The notes: generated from the letters alone by a model not told the origin. DNA of 64,000 nt from Flavisolibacter ginsengisoli DSM 18119 (GCF_900129295.1 NZ_FQUU01000002.1:258488-322487); one strand, 5' to 3'; shown: positions 34,882 to 44,822, counted from the stretch's first letter. A program made the numbers and translations.

Positions 34882-36273
34882 TTAACTGCATTCTTTAATG
34901 TCCTGCATTAGTCTTTTGGCAATATTATTCGCAGTAGTCTCAAAGTTACTTTCTGCATAAATACGGATTATTGGTTCTGTGTTTGAGGTTCTCAAATGCA
35001 CCCAGTCCGAATCAAATTCGATCTTCAGTCCATCCTCAGTATTTATAGGGTTATTCTTATACTTCTTTTTTATTTTATCGAATATGGAACCAACATCAAT
35101 TCCATTTTCGAGTTCTATTTTATTCTTGGAAATAAAATAATCCGGATAGTTACCACGAAAAGATTTAAGTCCTTTTTTAAAATTGGCAAAATGACTTAAA
35201 AACAAGGCAATACCTATCAAAGCATCACGTCCATAATGGAAATCCGGTACAATTATTCCTCCATTACCTTCCCCACCTATAACTGCGTTAGATTCTTTCA
35301 TTTTTCTTACCACATTGACTTCTCCAACCGCAGAAGGAAAATACTCGCCTCCATGTTTTTCAGTGACATCTTTTAATGCTTTAGTGCTACTCATATTACT
35401 CACCGTATTTCCCTTTCTCTTACTTAAAACATAATCTGCCACAGCCACAAGGGTGTATTCTTCGCCAAACATGCTACCATCTTCACACACAAAAGCAAGG
35501 CGGTCAACATCAGGGTCTACTGCAATTCCAAAGTCAGCCTTTTGCTTAACCACTTCATTGCTAAGTGCAGTCAGGTATTCTGGCAAAGGCTCAGGGTTAT
35601 GGGCAAACCTGCCATTCACTTCACCATTCAAAACAACTACATCAGCAACGCCCAGTGCCCTTAATAACTGTGGAACAATCAAAGCGCCAGTAGAATTGAT
35701 ACAATCAACTACAACCTTATATTCTTTTTTAGCTATAGCCTCCTTATCAATTATTGGATAATTTAAAACCAGTTCTATATGCTTTTCCAGGTAGCTGTCA
35801 TTTTCAAGGATGCTTCCCAGTTTATCTACAACTGCAAAACCCAATTCTTCTGACTTAGCCCTGCTCAAAACTTCAGCGCCCACTTCAGCATCTATAAATT
35901 CACCAGCATCATTCAACAACTTCAAAGCATTCCATTCCTTCGGATTATGACTTGCCGTAATAATGATCCCTCCATTTGCATTCTCAAGTTTGGTAGCTAT
36001 TTCAACTGTAGGGGTTGTAGAGTATCCAAGATCTATTACATCAATACCCAGGCTCACAAGAGTATTCACTACCAATTGACTTACCATGCTTCCTGATATA
36101 CGGCCATCGCGTCCTACCACTATTTTTGCAGGAAGGGACTTATTATATCTTCTTTCAGCAATAATATTTCCATAGGAAGCTGTAAACTTTACAACATCTA
36201 TAGCTGTTAAAGATTCACCTGGCTTGCCACCAATAGTTCCTCGAATGCCTGAAATGCTCTTAATCAATGCCAC
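34882..36273 (-). CDS. glmM: Phosphoglucosamine mutase
   Basis: This 463-residue enzyme converts glucosamine-6-phosphate to glucosamine-1-phosphate for peptidoglycan and lipopolysaccharide precursors. It starts at a GTG (36273). The active-site phosphoserine lies in IIITASHNPKEWNALK, the metal loop in AVDPDVDRLAFVCEDG, the sugar-binding GGEGNGGIIVPDFHYGRDA, and the phosphate-binding LRTSNTEPIIRIYAE near the end. Its promoter is back-to-back with that of the methyltransferase gene at 36393. Confidence 0.93.
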   Translation of the reverse strand: MALIKSISGIRGTIGGKPGESLTAIDVVKFTASYGNIIAERRYNKSLPAKIVVGRDGRISGSMVSQLVVNTLVSLGIDVIDLGYSTTPTVEIATKLENANGGIIITASHNPKEWNALKLLNDAGEFIDAEVGAEVLSRAKSEELGFAVVDKLGSILENDSYLEKHIELVLNYPIIDKEAIAKKEYKVVVDCINSTGALIVPQLLRALGVADVVVLNGEVNGRFAHNPEPLPEYLTALSNEVVKQKADFGIAVDPDVDRLAFVCEDGSMFGEEYTLVAVADYVLSKRKGNTVSNMSSTKALKDVTEKHGGEYFPSAVGEVNVVRKMKESNAVIGGEGNGGIIVPDFHYGRDALIGIALFLSHFANFKKGLKSFRGNYPDYFISKNKIELENGIDVGSIFDKIKKKYKNNPINTEDGLKIEFDSDWVHLRTSNTEPIIRIYAESNFETTANNIAKRLMQDIKECS

Positions 36274-36319
36274 AAAAACAAATTTAACCCCCTCGCCGAC
36301 AGTTGGAGATTAGGGGTGG

Positions 36320-36327
36320 CAAAAATA
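36320..36327 (-). promoter_or_regulatory. glmM promoter -7 element TATTTTTG
   Basis: Minus-strand TATTTTTG followed by CCACC; predicted leader about 43 bases. It shares the 119-base gap with the divergent promoter at 36372. Confidence 0.6.
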
Positions 36328-36371
36328 CGGTTTTAAGATTTCTCCCTGAAAGTTGAAATGCCTCCTGAGGT

Positions 36372-36379
36372 TACTTTTG
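36372..36379 (+). promoter_or_regulatory. Methyltransferase promoter -7 element TACTTTTG
   Basis: TACTTTTG fits TAnnTTTG and would give a leader of only about 10 bases before ATG 36393. Confidence 0.55.
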
Positions 36380-36392
36380 TAAAAAACAAGTG

Positions 36393-37160
36393 ATGCCCAT
36401 AAAAGAATGGTATAAAGAATGGTTCAACTCTCCTTATTATCATAAACTATATTTTGAACGGGATGAAAATGAAGCACGGCAATTTATGGACAGACTAGTT
36501 GACCATTTGAAACCTCCATCCGAAAGTTTCATGCTGGACCTGGCATGCGGCAAGGGAAGACATAGTAAGTACCTGGCATCCAAAGGATTTGATGTTACCG
36601 GAATAGACATTTCAGCTGAAAGTATCAATTATGCCCTGCAGTTTGAAAACAGCCGCCTTCATTTCTTTCAGCATGATATGCGTTTACCGTCATGGATCAA
36701 CTATTTTGATTATGTATTTAATCTCTTCACTTCATTTGGGTACTTCCCAACACGAAGAGAACACGATGATGCAATGAGGACAATGGCCCAATGTACTAAA
36801 CCAGGTGGCAAAATATTAATTGATTATCTCAATGTACATTTTGTAGAAGAAGGCCTGGTCCATAATGAATTAAAACAAGTGGACGGAACAGAATACGAGA
36901 TTCACCGGTGGCATGATGATGATTATTTTTATAAACGAATCATTGTCAAAGATGAACTCCTTGAACATCCTGTGGAATACACAGAAAAAGTTGCCAAATT
37001 TAGTCTGGGAGATTTTACAGAAATGCTCTCTTTTCAAAATTTGCAGATACTAGAGGTATTTGGTGATTATTATTTAAAACCATATAGTGTTACCACCACT
37101 CCCAGGATGATCATCCTTGCAGAAAAGAAACCATTAAAATTATCAAAAAACAGTATATAG
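36393..37160 (+). CDS. Class I SAM-dependent methyltransferase
   Basis: This 255-residue protein contains the SAM-binding motif I in FMLDLACGKGRHSKYLASKGFDVTGIDIS, with later FNLFTSFGYFPTRREHDDAM and PGGKILIDYLNVHF (motif for strand 5). The C-terminal part (GTEYEIHRWHDDDYFYKRI) is typical of small-molecule or general Methyltransf_11/25 proteins. The substrate is not identifiable. The frame includes a GTG codon just before the chosen ATG. It is convergent with the sulfatase gene at 37166, only 5 bases away. Confidence 0.88.
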   Translation: MPIKEWYKEWFNSPYYHKLYFERDENEARQFMDRLVDHLKPPSESFMLDLACGKGRHSKYLASKGFDVTGIDISAESINYALQFENSRLHFFQHDMRLPSWINYFDYVFNLFTSFGYFPTRREHDDAMRTMAQCTKPGGKILIDYLNVHFVEEGLVHNELKQVDGTEYEIHRWHDDDYFYKRIIVKDELLEHPVEYTEKVAKFSLGDFTEMLSFQNLQILEVFGDYYLKPYSVTTTPRMIILAEKKPLKLSKNSI

Positions 37161-37165
37161 TTTTC

Positions 37166-39154
37166 CTAGGGGTGCTTCAAATTTCCTACAGGCTTATTGT
37201 TGATAAGCATATATTTTGCCGTTTCATAATAAGCTGTGGCTATTTCAGACAATTTTCTTTGAATAGAATCTAGCTGGGACTTACTATAAGTAACTTCGTT
37301 ATTTAGCTGATGTAATTCTTCTTTATTAAAGTTCAGGTTTTTAGTAAAATAGAAATGGTTGCTAACAATACCGATCCTTCCTTCATCATGCGCAATAGTA
37401 AAAGCATAATGTTCCCTGCCATTATTTTGAAGTAAATCTTTGCCAAGAGTCGTATTAAGATATGTTTGCCCAGCTATGCCAGCAAGGGTTGGCAAAACAT
37501 CTATTTGCGAAACAACTTCGGATCTTTTTTGAGGAGGTAATAATTCAGGTGCATAAATTATAAAAGGTACATGTTCTTCAGTTAGCCTTTCATCAGTCCA
37601 GACTGAGGGATAAACAGCCTTAGCATTTCCTGAAACTCCATGATCACCAATAAAAACAAAAATGGTATTCTTAAAATAGCTTTCATTTTTTGCAGCTTCT
37701 ATAAAATGCTTTATACTGAAATCAAAATAACGGAATGCATTATATTCTTCGACAGTTTCAAAACCCCATTTTTCAAGTTCAGCAGGTAAAGGTGCCTGTT
37801 TTTGGAATTCCTTGTCTCCATCAGGAATTGTAAATGGCCTGTGATTATCAGCAGTCTGAATAATGGCAAAAAATGGATTCTTTTGTTTAGAAAACACACT
37901 ATTGGCTTCTTTTAAAAGATCCATATCACTTATGCCCCAAACATTAACAGGCTTTGACTTGAATTTTCCTTCAGTTATCAAATCAACACCACTAATATTT
38001 TTCACCAATCCTTCGAAATTATTAAAGCTAGGACTGCCGCCAAGGAAATAAAATTTTTGATAACCCTTAAAATCATTAATAATAGTATGCTGGTGAATTG
38101 CCTCAGGATTGCGGCTACTAAACTTTGACAATTGGACATCGGGAATGCCTGTTAACGTCGCAAAAAGACCTCTGGCAGTTGAAAAATGAGGTGTAAAACA
38201 ATGGGTGAAGAATATGCTACTATCTGCTATTGATTGGAAAAATGGAGTTGTGTTCAAAGCATTGCCACTCAGGCTGCTCTTATACATACTAAATGACTCA
38301 CAGAGCACCAAAACAATATTAGGCCTGGATGACAGGCTATTTGATGAAGGATGAATTACCCGGTTATAAGAAAAATTATCCCTATCAAGATCCATTAGTC
38401 CAGCCATAACAGGAAATAGCTCTTTTGCTTTGGATTCACTGAATTGAGGCTTCCGGAACTTTAATGTGGAGAAGAAGTTTTGGAGAGGATTTAAAGCCAG
38501 GTAAGATTTGAAGCTGTCACTGTATGTAAATGCCGCATTCCATTTTAAAGGTTGACTCCCGATTCTCCCATAAGCAATCATAGCCAGGAACAATGCCGTT
38601 GCTAAAAACCATTTCCTGTCATATTGTATGGCCTTTCCCTGGGTCTTCAATGATACTTGCCCATGGAGTTTACGGAACATATTACGGATCAAAAGGACAG
38701 ATAAGACAAGACCTGCTACCATCCATATTATTGGATAGGATTGCCATAACATAGCAGCTGAAATACCTGGATCTTCGGCAAAATTCAGTGCACTGGCATT
38801 CAATCTGGTCTTATTATAGGAAAAACAACCAAAATCCGCAGCAAAAAAGAAAAAAATAAAAAAGGTTGCTATTGCAAGGTACCAGGTCCAGAATTTCTTG
38901 GTCTGTTCTGAATAAAACGGCGACCATTCCCGAAAGAAGCTTGCCACTACAAGGGGCAAAAGGATAAAGCTTATCCAGCGAAGATCATATCGCAGTCCCA
39001 ATAAAAATGATGGAATATGGTCACTGAGAAGCTTACCATCTGGTTTAAATGCAATAAAGGTGATGAAACGCTGAAGAGTGAACATCAATAAAAAGACTAC
39101 CATAAGGTTTAGAACCCAATGTAAAGTTTTAGGTAATCTTAATTTGAAGAGCAT
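37166..39154 (-). CDS. LTA synthase-like sulfatase-fold membrane protein (copy 1)
   Basis: This 662-residue protein has about five N-terminal membrane segments (to about residue 170) and a periplasmic sulfatase-fold domain. Catalytic signatures are LVLCESFSMYKSS (metal Glu), the nucleophile Thr in FSTARGLFATLTGIPDV, GDHGVSGN (Asp-His) and EEHVPFIIYAPE. This resembles LtaS/phosphoglycerol or phosphoethanolamine transferases that decorate lipids or glycans; Bacteroidota lack lipoteichoic acid, so the acceptor is unknown. A close paralog lies directly upstream (39398-41383). Confidence 0.88.
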   Translation of the reverse strand: MLFKLRLPKTLHWVLNLMVVFLLMFTLQRFITFIAFKPDGKLLSDHIPSFLLGLRYDLRWISFILLPLVVASFFREWSPFYSEQTKKFWTWYLAIATFFIFFFFAADFGCFSYNKTRLNASALNFAEDPGISAAMLWQSYPIIWMVAGLVLSVLLIRNMFRKLHGQVSLKTQGKAIQYDRKWFLATALFLAMIAYGRIGSQPLKWNAAFTYSDSFKSYLALNPLQNFFSTLKFRKPQFSESKAKELFPVMAGLMDLDRDNFSYNRVIHPSSNSLSSRPNIVLVLCESFSMYKSSLSGNALNTTPFFQSIADSSIFFTHCFTPHFSTARGLFATLTGIPDVQLSKFSSRNPEAIHQHTIINDFKGYQKFYFLGGSPSFNNFEGLVKNISGVDLITEGKFKSKPVNVWGISDMDLLKEANSVFSKQKNPFFAIIQTADNHRPFTIPDGDKEFQKQAPLPAELEKWGFETVEEYNAFRYFDFSIKHFIEAAKNESYFKNTIFVFIGDHGVSGNAKAVYPSVWTDERLTEEHVPFIIYAPELLPPQKRSEVVSQIDVLPTLAGIAGQTYLNTTLGKDLLQNNGREHYAFTIAHDEGRIGIVSNHFYFTKNLNFNKEELHQLNNEVTYSKSQLDSIQRKLSEIATAYYETAKYMLINNKPVGNLKHP

Positions 39155-39397
39155 GGCAGCGAGAAGTTTTATAACAGAACTGCAAAAAAACTGATTTTTA
39201 ATGGGTTCGCCAATGACTATTCGCCCAATAGACCTTGTTTAGAGACCATTTGTCACAATGTTTAACATCTCCTGGGGCAAGACAATAAGAATAAACCCTT
39301 TTTCCTCCTTTTATACAGGTTTCCCATTTTCAAAATACTGTAAAGTATCAGCTCTACGTTCTTTATTTTAAAATATAAAGCATGGATTGACCCAGGT

Positions 39398-41383
39398 TTA
39401 CTTATTCTTCTTATTGTGATAGAGTAAATAGCGGGCAGTTTCATAGTAAGCTTCGGCATACTTACTCAATACAGATTTTACACTGTCTGCTACCTTAGCA
39501 GGTATTGGATTATTGTTACGAATTGAAGCCAGTTCAACTCCCGGCTTTCCCAATGTCTTCCTTAAGTAATAATCTCCACCTATCATACCTATCTTTTTCT
39601 CATCAGGATCAATGATAAACGCACTTGAGGAACGAAAAGGATCAGCATATAAAGCAGAGTCGAAAAGATTCCGGCCCATTCCTGTGTTGACGTATGGCTC
39701 TGAAATAAAGCCTGCAATGGAAGGCAAAACATCCAGCTGTGAACAGTTATTGGTTTTCCTGTAACCCTTAAGACCTGGATAATAAAATAAAAGTGGTACA
39801 TGCACCGTAGTCAAAGCCTGTTGGTTCCAGGCATGGGGGAACATATTACCAGCATCACCCCTTATACCATGATCACCTACAAATACAAAAACCGTATTTT
39901 TAAAATAAGTTTGTTTCTGAGCAGCTTCAATAAACTTTCTGTAAGAAAAATCAGTGTAACGAAATGCATTGAGTTCATCATTACTGACAAACCCATATTT
40001 CTTCAATGAATCTTCGGGCAGATCTACCTTTCTAAATTCATTTAAATCTTCCGTTGGAATGGTATAGGGCCGGTGGTTATCAGCAGTTTGAATGATAGCA
40101 AAGAAGGGCTTTTTTTGTTGTCCCAATATTTTATTGGCATTTAAGAAAACATTTTTATCGCTAATTCCCCATACATCTATTTTCTCAGCATTATAGTCGT
40201 CCTGCTCGTAAAGTTTCAAACCGTCAATATTGTACTTAAGCAATCCTCTTATATTGGCCCAACTGGCACTCCCGCCAATAAAGTAATATTTTTCATACCC
40301 ATGGAATGAGTTGAGTATAGTATTCTGGTCAACAATGACCGGGTTTCGGCTCGATGTTTTTGGAGCTTCCACATCAGGTATTCCGGTAACGGTCGCCCAA
40401 ACACCACGGGCCGTGCCATAACTTGGCGTAAAACAATGGTCGAAAAAGATTCCTTGTTTGCTTAGCGAATCAAAATAGGGAGTTGGATTCAAAGGATTGC
40501 CCCACATGCTACTTTTATAAGCGCTAAAACTTTCACAGATTACCAGGATAACATTGGGTTTCTGGCCAGCTGGTAAGGGTCCGTTGGGATACACTGCCCT
40601 GGCATAATTCAAGGAGTTACTGTCTAATTGTGCCACTCCAAGATAGTTTGCCATCAATCTATAATTGGACCTGGCCTTTTTCTCATTAAAAGTTGAACTT
40701 CTGAAAGAAAGGGTACTAAAAAAGCTTTGCATGGGATTTAGAGCCAATTGAGCTTTGAATGAATCTTTTAAGGTGAAAACATCGCTCCACCGAAGTGGGA
40801 ATTGGCTTAAAGTTCCCCAAACGGCCGCTATAAGCAGGGCTAAAAAAGGGATGGTCCAAAGCTTAGCCTTACCACTAGTGCTGGATGGAAGCTTTTGAAA
40901 AATATGTAGTAACCTGGAAAATAATATACCAATAACGATTACAAATACAATGATCAGTAAAAAGCTACGGATGACCGGGTAGGTTTGCCATACCATATGT
41001 AATGAAATACCTGCATCCTGCATATAATTCAGCACTGAAGCATTCAAACGCTGATGCAGGTAATCATAATGAAAGAAATCAGTGATGTATAAAAACAAGG
41101 ACAGAAAAAACAATAAAGAAAGAAAAACAACCCAGAATTTTTTGGCATTCCTGTTCTTAAATGGATTTAAAAATGGTACTGCACATAGGATGAGCATCAA
41201 TAATCCAAGCACACAGGCTACCCGAAGATCAAGCCGAAGACCCATAAAAAAAGCATCCAGCGGAAAAGGGTACTGGTGAGGTTTATAGTAGACATAAAAA
41301 AAAAGCCGAAAACAGGTAAGTAACAACAGAAATAACAAAATGACACTGGAAATCCATCTTAACAGTCGTGGTAACTTAGGCAT
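39398..41383 (-). CDS. LTA synthase-like sulfatase-fold membrane protein (copy 2)
   Basis: This 661-residue protein shares the same layout and most motifs with the downstream paralog: about five membrane segments, then LVICESFSAYKSS, the nucleophile region YGTARGVWATVTGIPDV, VGDHGIRGDAG and TVHVPLLFYYP. Both copies share DNHRPYTIP-type and GDHG segments almost word for word, so they arose by tandem duplication and diverged in the membrane part. The 243-base gap between them holds no recognised signal. It is divergent from the PAP2 gene. Confidence 0.88.
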   Translation of the reverse strand: MPKLPRLLRWISSVILLFLLLLTCFRLFFYVYYKPHQYPFPLDAFFMGLRLDLRVACVLGLLMLILCAVPFLNPFKNRNAKKFWVVFLSLLFFLSLFLYITDFFHYDYLHQRLNASVLNYMQDAGISLHMVWQTYPVIRSFLLIIVFVIVIGILFSRLLHIFQKLPSSTSGKAKLWTIPFLALLIAAVWGTLSQFPLRWSDVFTLKDSFKAQLALNPMQSFFSTLSFRSSTFNEKKARSNYRLMANYLGVAQLDSNSLNYARAVYPNGPLPAGQKPNVILVICESFSAYKSSMWGNPLNPTPYFDSLSKQGIFFDHCFTPSYGTARGVWATVTGIPDVEAPKTSSRNPVIVDQNTILNSFHGYEKYYFIGGSASWANIRGLLKYNIDGLKLYEQDDYNAEKIDVWGISDKNVFLNANKILGQQKKPFFAIIQTADNHRPYTIPTEDLNEFRKVDLPEDSLKKYGFVSNDELNAFRYTDFSYRKFIEAAQKQTYFKNTVFVFVGDHGIRGDAGNMFPHAWNQQALTTVHVPLLFYYPGLKGYRKTNNCSQLDVLPSIAGFISEPYVNTGMGRNLFDSALYADPFRSSSAFIIDPDEKKIGMIGGDYYLRKTLGKPGVELASIRNNNPIPAKVADSVKSVLSKYAEAYYETARYLLYHNKKNK

Positions 41384-41436
41384 AACTCGAAAGCGTCAAA
41401 TTTAATTAATTACTTTTACGGCTTAAGTTAAAGTAC

Positions 41437-42015
41437 ATGCAGAAAGTTTTCGAAGCGGACAGGTACTTATTCCAATTGGTCAATAATAAATGGAGCAATC
41501 CTTACTTTGATACCTTAATGCCCTTGGTTCGAAATGCCAATTTCTGGATTCCATTGTATCTTTTTCTTCTTGTTTTTGCCCTGTTTAACATTCCAAAAAG
41601 CGGTTGGTTTATATTATTTGTGGTGTGCACCGCTGCTTTAACGGATGTATTAAGCAGTCACATCATTAAGAACCATATATTTAGGCTTCGGCCTTGCCAG
41701 GACCCCTCACTGATTGGCACTATCCGGGTTCTGGCTAGCTATTGTCCCCAAAGTTCCAGCTTTACCTCATCTCATGCTGCAAATCATTTTGGTCTGGCCA
41801 CTTTTGCCAGCGTTACGCTTTACCGTTATGCAGGCAAATGGATCTACCTGACCTACCTCTGGGCATTTCTCATTATCTATGCGCAACTTTATGTGGGCGT
41901 ACATTACCCCATTGATGTTTTTTGTGGAGCTCTATTGGGTGTAATGGCAGGACTTTTGACTGCATGGATATATCAAAAAAAATGGGCTGGCCCTAACTTA
42001 GATAACCAAATTTGA
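41437..42015 (+). CDS. PAP2-type lipid phosphatase
   Basis: This 192-residue membrane phosphatase has five or six hydrophobic segments. PAP2 motif 1 is KNHIFRLRP, motif 2 lies in SSSFTSSHAANHF, and motif 3 in AQLYVGVHYPID, with the catalytic His and Asp. The Arg normally preceding the motif-3 His (SRxxxxxHxxxD) is replaced by Gln here. Related enzymes remove phosphate from lipid A or from undecaprenyl pyrophosphate. The stop overlaps into the next gene by proximity: CorC starts 3 bases later. It is divergent from the LTA-synthase-like pair. Confidence 0.85.
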   Translation: MQKVFEADRYLFQLVNNKWSNPYFDTLMPLVRNANFWIPLYLFLLVFALFNIPKSGWFILFVVCTAALTDVLSSHIIKNHIFRLRPCQDPSLIGTIRVLASYCPQSSSFTSSHAANHFGLATFASVTLYRYAGKWIYLTYLWAFLIIYAQLYVGVHYPIDVFCGALLGVMAGLLTAWIYQKKWAGPNLDNQI

Positions 42016-42017
42016 TA

Positions 42018-43319
42018 ATGGAAATTTTAATATTGCTGGGATTAATCATACTAAATGCAGTTTTTGTAATGTCTGAAATTGCCTTGGTTTCTGCCAGGAA
42101 ACCAAGGTTGGAAAGCATGGCAGAGAAAGGGGATAAAAAAGCCGGTGTGGCTTTAAAATTATCGAATAATCCTGAATTATTTCTGTCGGCCGCCCAAATC
42201 GGGATCACCTTAATTGCTATTTTAACCGGCGTCTATTCCGGTGAACGCTTTAGTGTATACCTTGAACCATCTATTCATAAAATTGATGCCTTACAAGCTT
42301 ATTCTAAAACAATTTCAACTACAATAGTTGTAATAATTGTCACCTTTCTTTCTATTGTATTTGGCGAGCTAATACCTAAAAGAATAGGTTTGCTTAATGC
42401 AGAACGAATAGCAAAGATAGTTGCGCCAATTATGCACGGTTTTGCCAGGTTTACACATCCTATTGTTTGGCTCCTTAACAGAACTAGTAATCTTTTCTTT
42501 ACCATTTTCAATATCCGTAGAACTAAAGATGAAACAGTGACAGAAGAAGAAATAAAGGCTATTATTTCTGAAGGAACTGAATCAGGCACTATTGAGGAAG
42601 AAGAAAAAGAAATGATTGAGAGAATATTTCATTTGGGAGACAGAAATATTACTTCTCTCATGACCCATAGAAGTGATATCATCTGGTTCGATATTAATGA
42701 TAATGAAGAAAATATCCGGGAAAAGATAGTACTGGAACCCCATTCAGTATATCCAATTTGCGATGGAGAAATAGACAATATAAAGGGAATGGTCTCAATA
42801 AAAGACCTCTACATTATTGATGATTTTACATTATTTAAAGATGTAGTTCAGCCAGCCATGTTTGTACCGGAGAACAATACTGCATACCAGGTAATGGAAA
42901 AATTCAAGGAAACCAAAAGCCATTCATGCTTTATTGTAGATGAATATGGAAGTTTACAGGGTATGATCACATTGAATGACATCCTTGAAGCAATTGTTGG
43001 TGATATACCTCAAACAGGCATACAGGATTACGAGATCGTGGAAAGGGAAGATGGAAGTTACCTGGTGGATGCACAGATCCCTTTTTATGATTTTTTAAGC
43101 CGGTTTGGCAAAGCAGATTGGGCAAGCAATGAAGAATATTCTTTTGACACGTTAGCCGGATGTATTCTTCAGGAACTTGAAAGGATCCCCAAAACAGGTG
43201 ATAAATTATCCTGGAGGGGTTTTGAAATAGAAGTAATGGATATGGACGGACATCGTATCGATAAGGTTATGGTTATACCTGGGAAGGAAATAACAGATGA
43301 AATGGAAGAAAATGAATAG
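42018..43319 (+). CDS. CorC/CNNM-type hemolysin family protein
   Basis: This 433-residue protein has an N-terminal DUF21 transmembrane domain (about 1-140, FVMSEIALVSARKPRLESMAEKG and following), a CBS-domain pair (about 200-320; LMTHRSDIIWFDI, VYPICDGEIDNIKGMVSIKDL, SCFIVDEYGSLQGMITLNDILE) and a C-terminal CorC/HlyC transporter-associated domain (RIDKVMVIPG). Family members handle Mg2+ or Co2+ efflux at the inner membrane. The ATG at 42018 follows the PAP2 stop by 2 bases, so the two are one operon. Confidence 0.9.
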   Translation: MEILILLGLIILNAVFVMSEIALVSARKPRLESMAEKGDKKAGVALKLSNNPELFLSAAQIGITLIAILTGVYSGERFSVYLEPSIHKIDALQAYSKTISTTIVVIIVTFLSIVFGELIPKRIGLLNAERIAKIVAPIMHGFARFTHPIVWLLNRTSNLFFTIFNIRRTKDETVTEEEIKAIISEGTESGTIEEEEKEMIERIFHLGDRNITSLMTHRSDIIWFDINDNEENIREKIVLEPHSVYPICDGEIDNIKGMVSIKDLYIIDDFTLFKDVVQPAMFVPENNTAYQVMEKFKETKSHSCFIVDEYGSLQGMITLNDILEAIVGDIPQTGIQDYEIVEREDGSYLVDAQIPFYDFLSRFGKADWASNEEYSFDTLAGCILQELERIPKTGDKLSWRGFEIEVMDMDGHRIDKVMVIPGKEITDEMEENE

Positions 43320-43353
43320 ATATCATGCTAAATTCTTACATGCCTTTTAATAC

Positions 43354-43920
43354 TTAAAATAGGAAGCTGGCCCGTGTTGCAGGATAATCAAGTTTAGTAC
43401 TTTGGCGCCTGCCATTAACTACAACATGAACTATATTGATCTGGCCATCATTAAAATCATGAAGAAGGGAATTTACAATATCTACCTTTTTACAGGTAGA
43501 AACTCCATTTACCTGGAAATAGCAATAAGCAGACTCCTTATCTTTTTCGTAACCGATATATGAAAGCTTAACAGGTTTACCTTCTATAAAAACAGATAAA
43601 TGCTTAGAGACATAATCAGGAATTAATTTATCTAAAACAACTTTACTTATCCCATCAGAAAAATCAACAGGTGTTTTATAATCCTTATTCAAGGTTGTTT
43701 CAAAATCTTCTGCAAATAATTTACAACTTATCTCAAGCGTCTTCTCTTTTGAATTTTGGTTAATCTCCGTAACAGATATATAAAACGGATGATAAGCAAC
43801 TTTATCAGAAGGAAAGCCAGTAAAAACCGGATTTGACAAGATTTGTTGTTTATTTGGCGTAAACGAGGTTCCCCACCAAAGTATACTTAAGGCAAACCAT
43901 TTATATATTTTAACAACCAT
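43354..43920 (-). CDS. DUF6702 family protein
   Basis: This 188-residue exported protein matches DUF6702: HPFYISVTEINQNSKEKTLEISCKLFAEDFETTL, YVSKHLSVFIEGKPVKLSYIGYEKDKESAYCYFQV, then SLLHDFNDGQINIVHVVVNGRRQSTKL. The N-terminal hydrophobic stretch (IYKWFALSILWWGTSF) is a signal or anchor. The family is of unknown function and in Bacteroidota lies with HupE/UreJ and M1 peptidase genes, as here; DUF6702 faces away from the other two. Start ATG 43920 is preferred over the TTG at 43926. Confidence 0.88.
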   Translation of the reverse strand: MVVKIYKWFALSILWWGTSFTPNKQQILSNPVFTGFPSDKVAYHPFYISVTEINQNSKEKTLEISCKLFAEDFETTLNKDYKTPVDFSDGISKVVLDKLIPDYVSKHLSVFIEGKPVKLSYIGYEKDKESAYCYFQVNGVSTCKKVDIVNSLLHDFNDGQINIVHVVVNGRRQSTKLDYPATRASFLF

Positions 43921-44008
43921 TAGCAAAGTTTATTTTTCATTTACAAAAGTCTGGTTTATTTTGAACCCTTAACTGTAAAAAAGGTTAAAACAGCCTAATT
44001 CTCAAGGT

Positions 44009-44689
44009 ATGGAAGAAGAACTATCTTTTTTCATATCCTTACTTTCACAAGAAATGAATGACTTTGTTTTTTACTTTAAGATTGGTTGGGAACATATAAT
44101 CAATATAGAAGCCCTCGACCATATTTTTTTTATAGCGGCTCTAGCTGCTGTGTATATGCTTAAAGACTGGAAGCAAGTTTTGGTTCTTGTAACAGCTTTT
44201 ACTCTAGGACATACCATTACTTTGGTTTTGAATTCGCTTGACTTCATTGAAGTTTCCTCTTCCTGGGTAGAATTCCTGGTGCCTTGTACTATAATATTCA
44301 CTGCAGTATCCAATTTGTTCCTGAAAAATTTCTCATCCCGCGCCATAAGAATCAATTATTTCCTAGCCTTGTTTTTTGGTCTAATACATGGATTGGCCTT
44401 TGCCAATACATTGCGAATGATTATTTCACAGGACCAGAGCTTTGCTTTGTCTATGTTTAGTTTTAGTGTTGGCCTGGAGATAGGCCAAATTCTCATAGTT
44501 TTTTTAATACTGTTGTTAGCAGAAATTTCAGTTGGGCTCTGGAAATTAACAAGACGCGACTGGATAATTTTCCTGTCTTCAGCTGTTATGGCACTAGCTA
44601 TTGAAATGGCAGCTGAAAGGTGGCCTCATCAAAAAGATCATGCTAATAGGATTTCAATAGGTAATACGTATCAAAAAAGTGTATACTGA
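44009..44689 (+). CDS. HupE/UreJ family membrane protein
   Basis: This 226-residue protein has about six membrane segments. HupE/UreJ signatures are GWEHIINIEALDHIFFIAALA, TAFTLGHTITLVL and FGLIHGLAFANTL, whose conserved His and Asp residues fit a metal-ion (nickel or cobalt) permease; transport by this copy is not proven. It lies between DUF6702 (divergent, 88 bases away) and an M1 peptidase gene, and an M1 substrate or metal link is possible. ATG 44009 was chosen; a later start at 44054 would shorten the N-terminus. Confidence 0.9.
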   Translation: MEEELSFFISLLSQEMNDFVFYFKIGWEHIINIEALDHIFFIAALAAVYMLKDWKQVLVLVTAFTLGHTITLVLNSLDFIEVSSSWVEFLVPCTIIFTAVSNLFLKNFSSRAIRINYFLALFFGLIHGLAFANTLRMIISQDQSFALSMFSFSVGLEIGQILIVFLILLLAEISVGLWKLTRRDWIIFLSSAVMALAIEMAAERWPHQKDHANRISIGNTYQKSVY

Positions 44690-44822
44690 CTACCCAAATT
44701 TTGGTCAAGGAATTATCTATATTAAATTTTCTGATAGAAATAAAAAATGTTGAAGTTTCTGTAAGGATATTAGTTTGTAAAAAAACGTATTTACTTTTTA
44801 ACACTATAAATAATAAAAGCAC

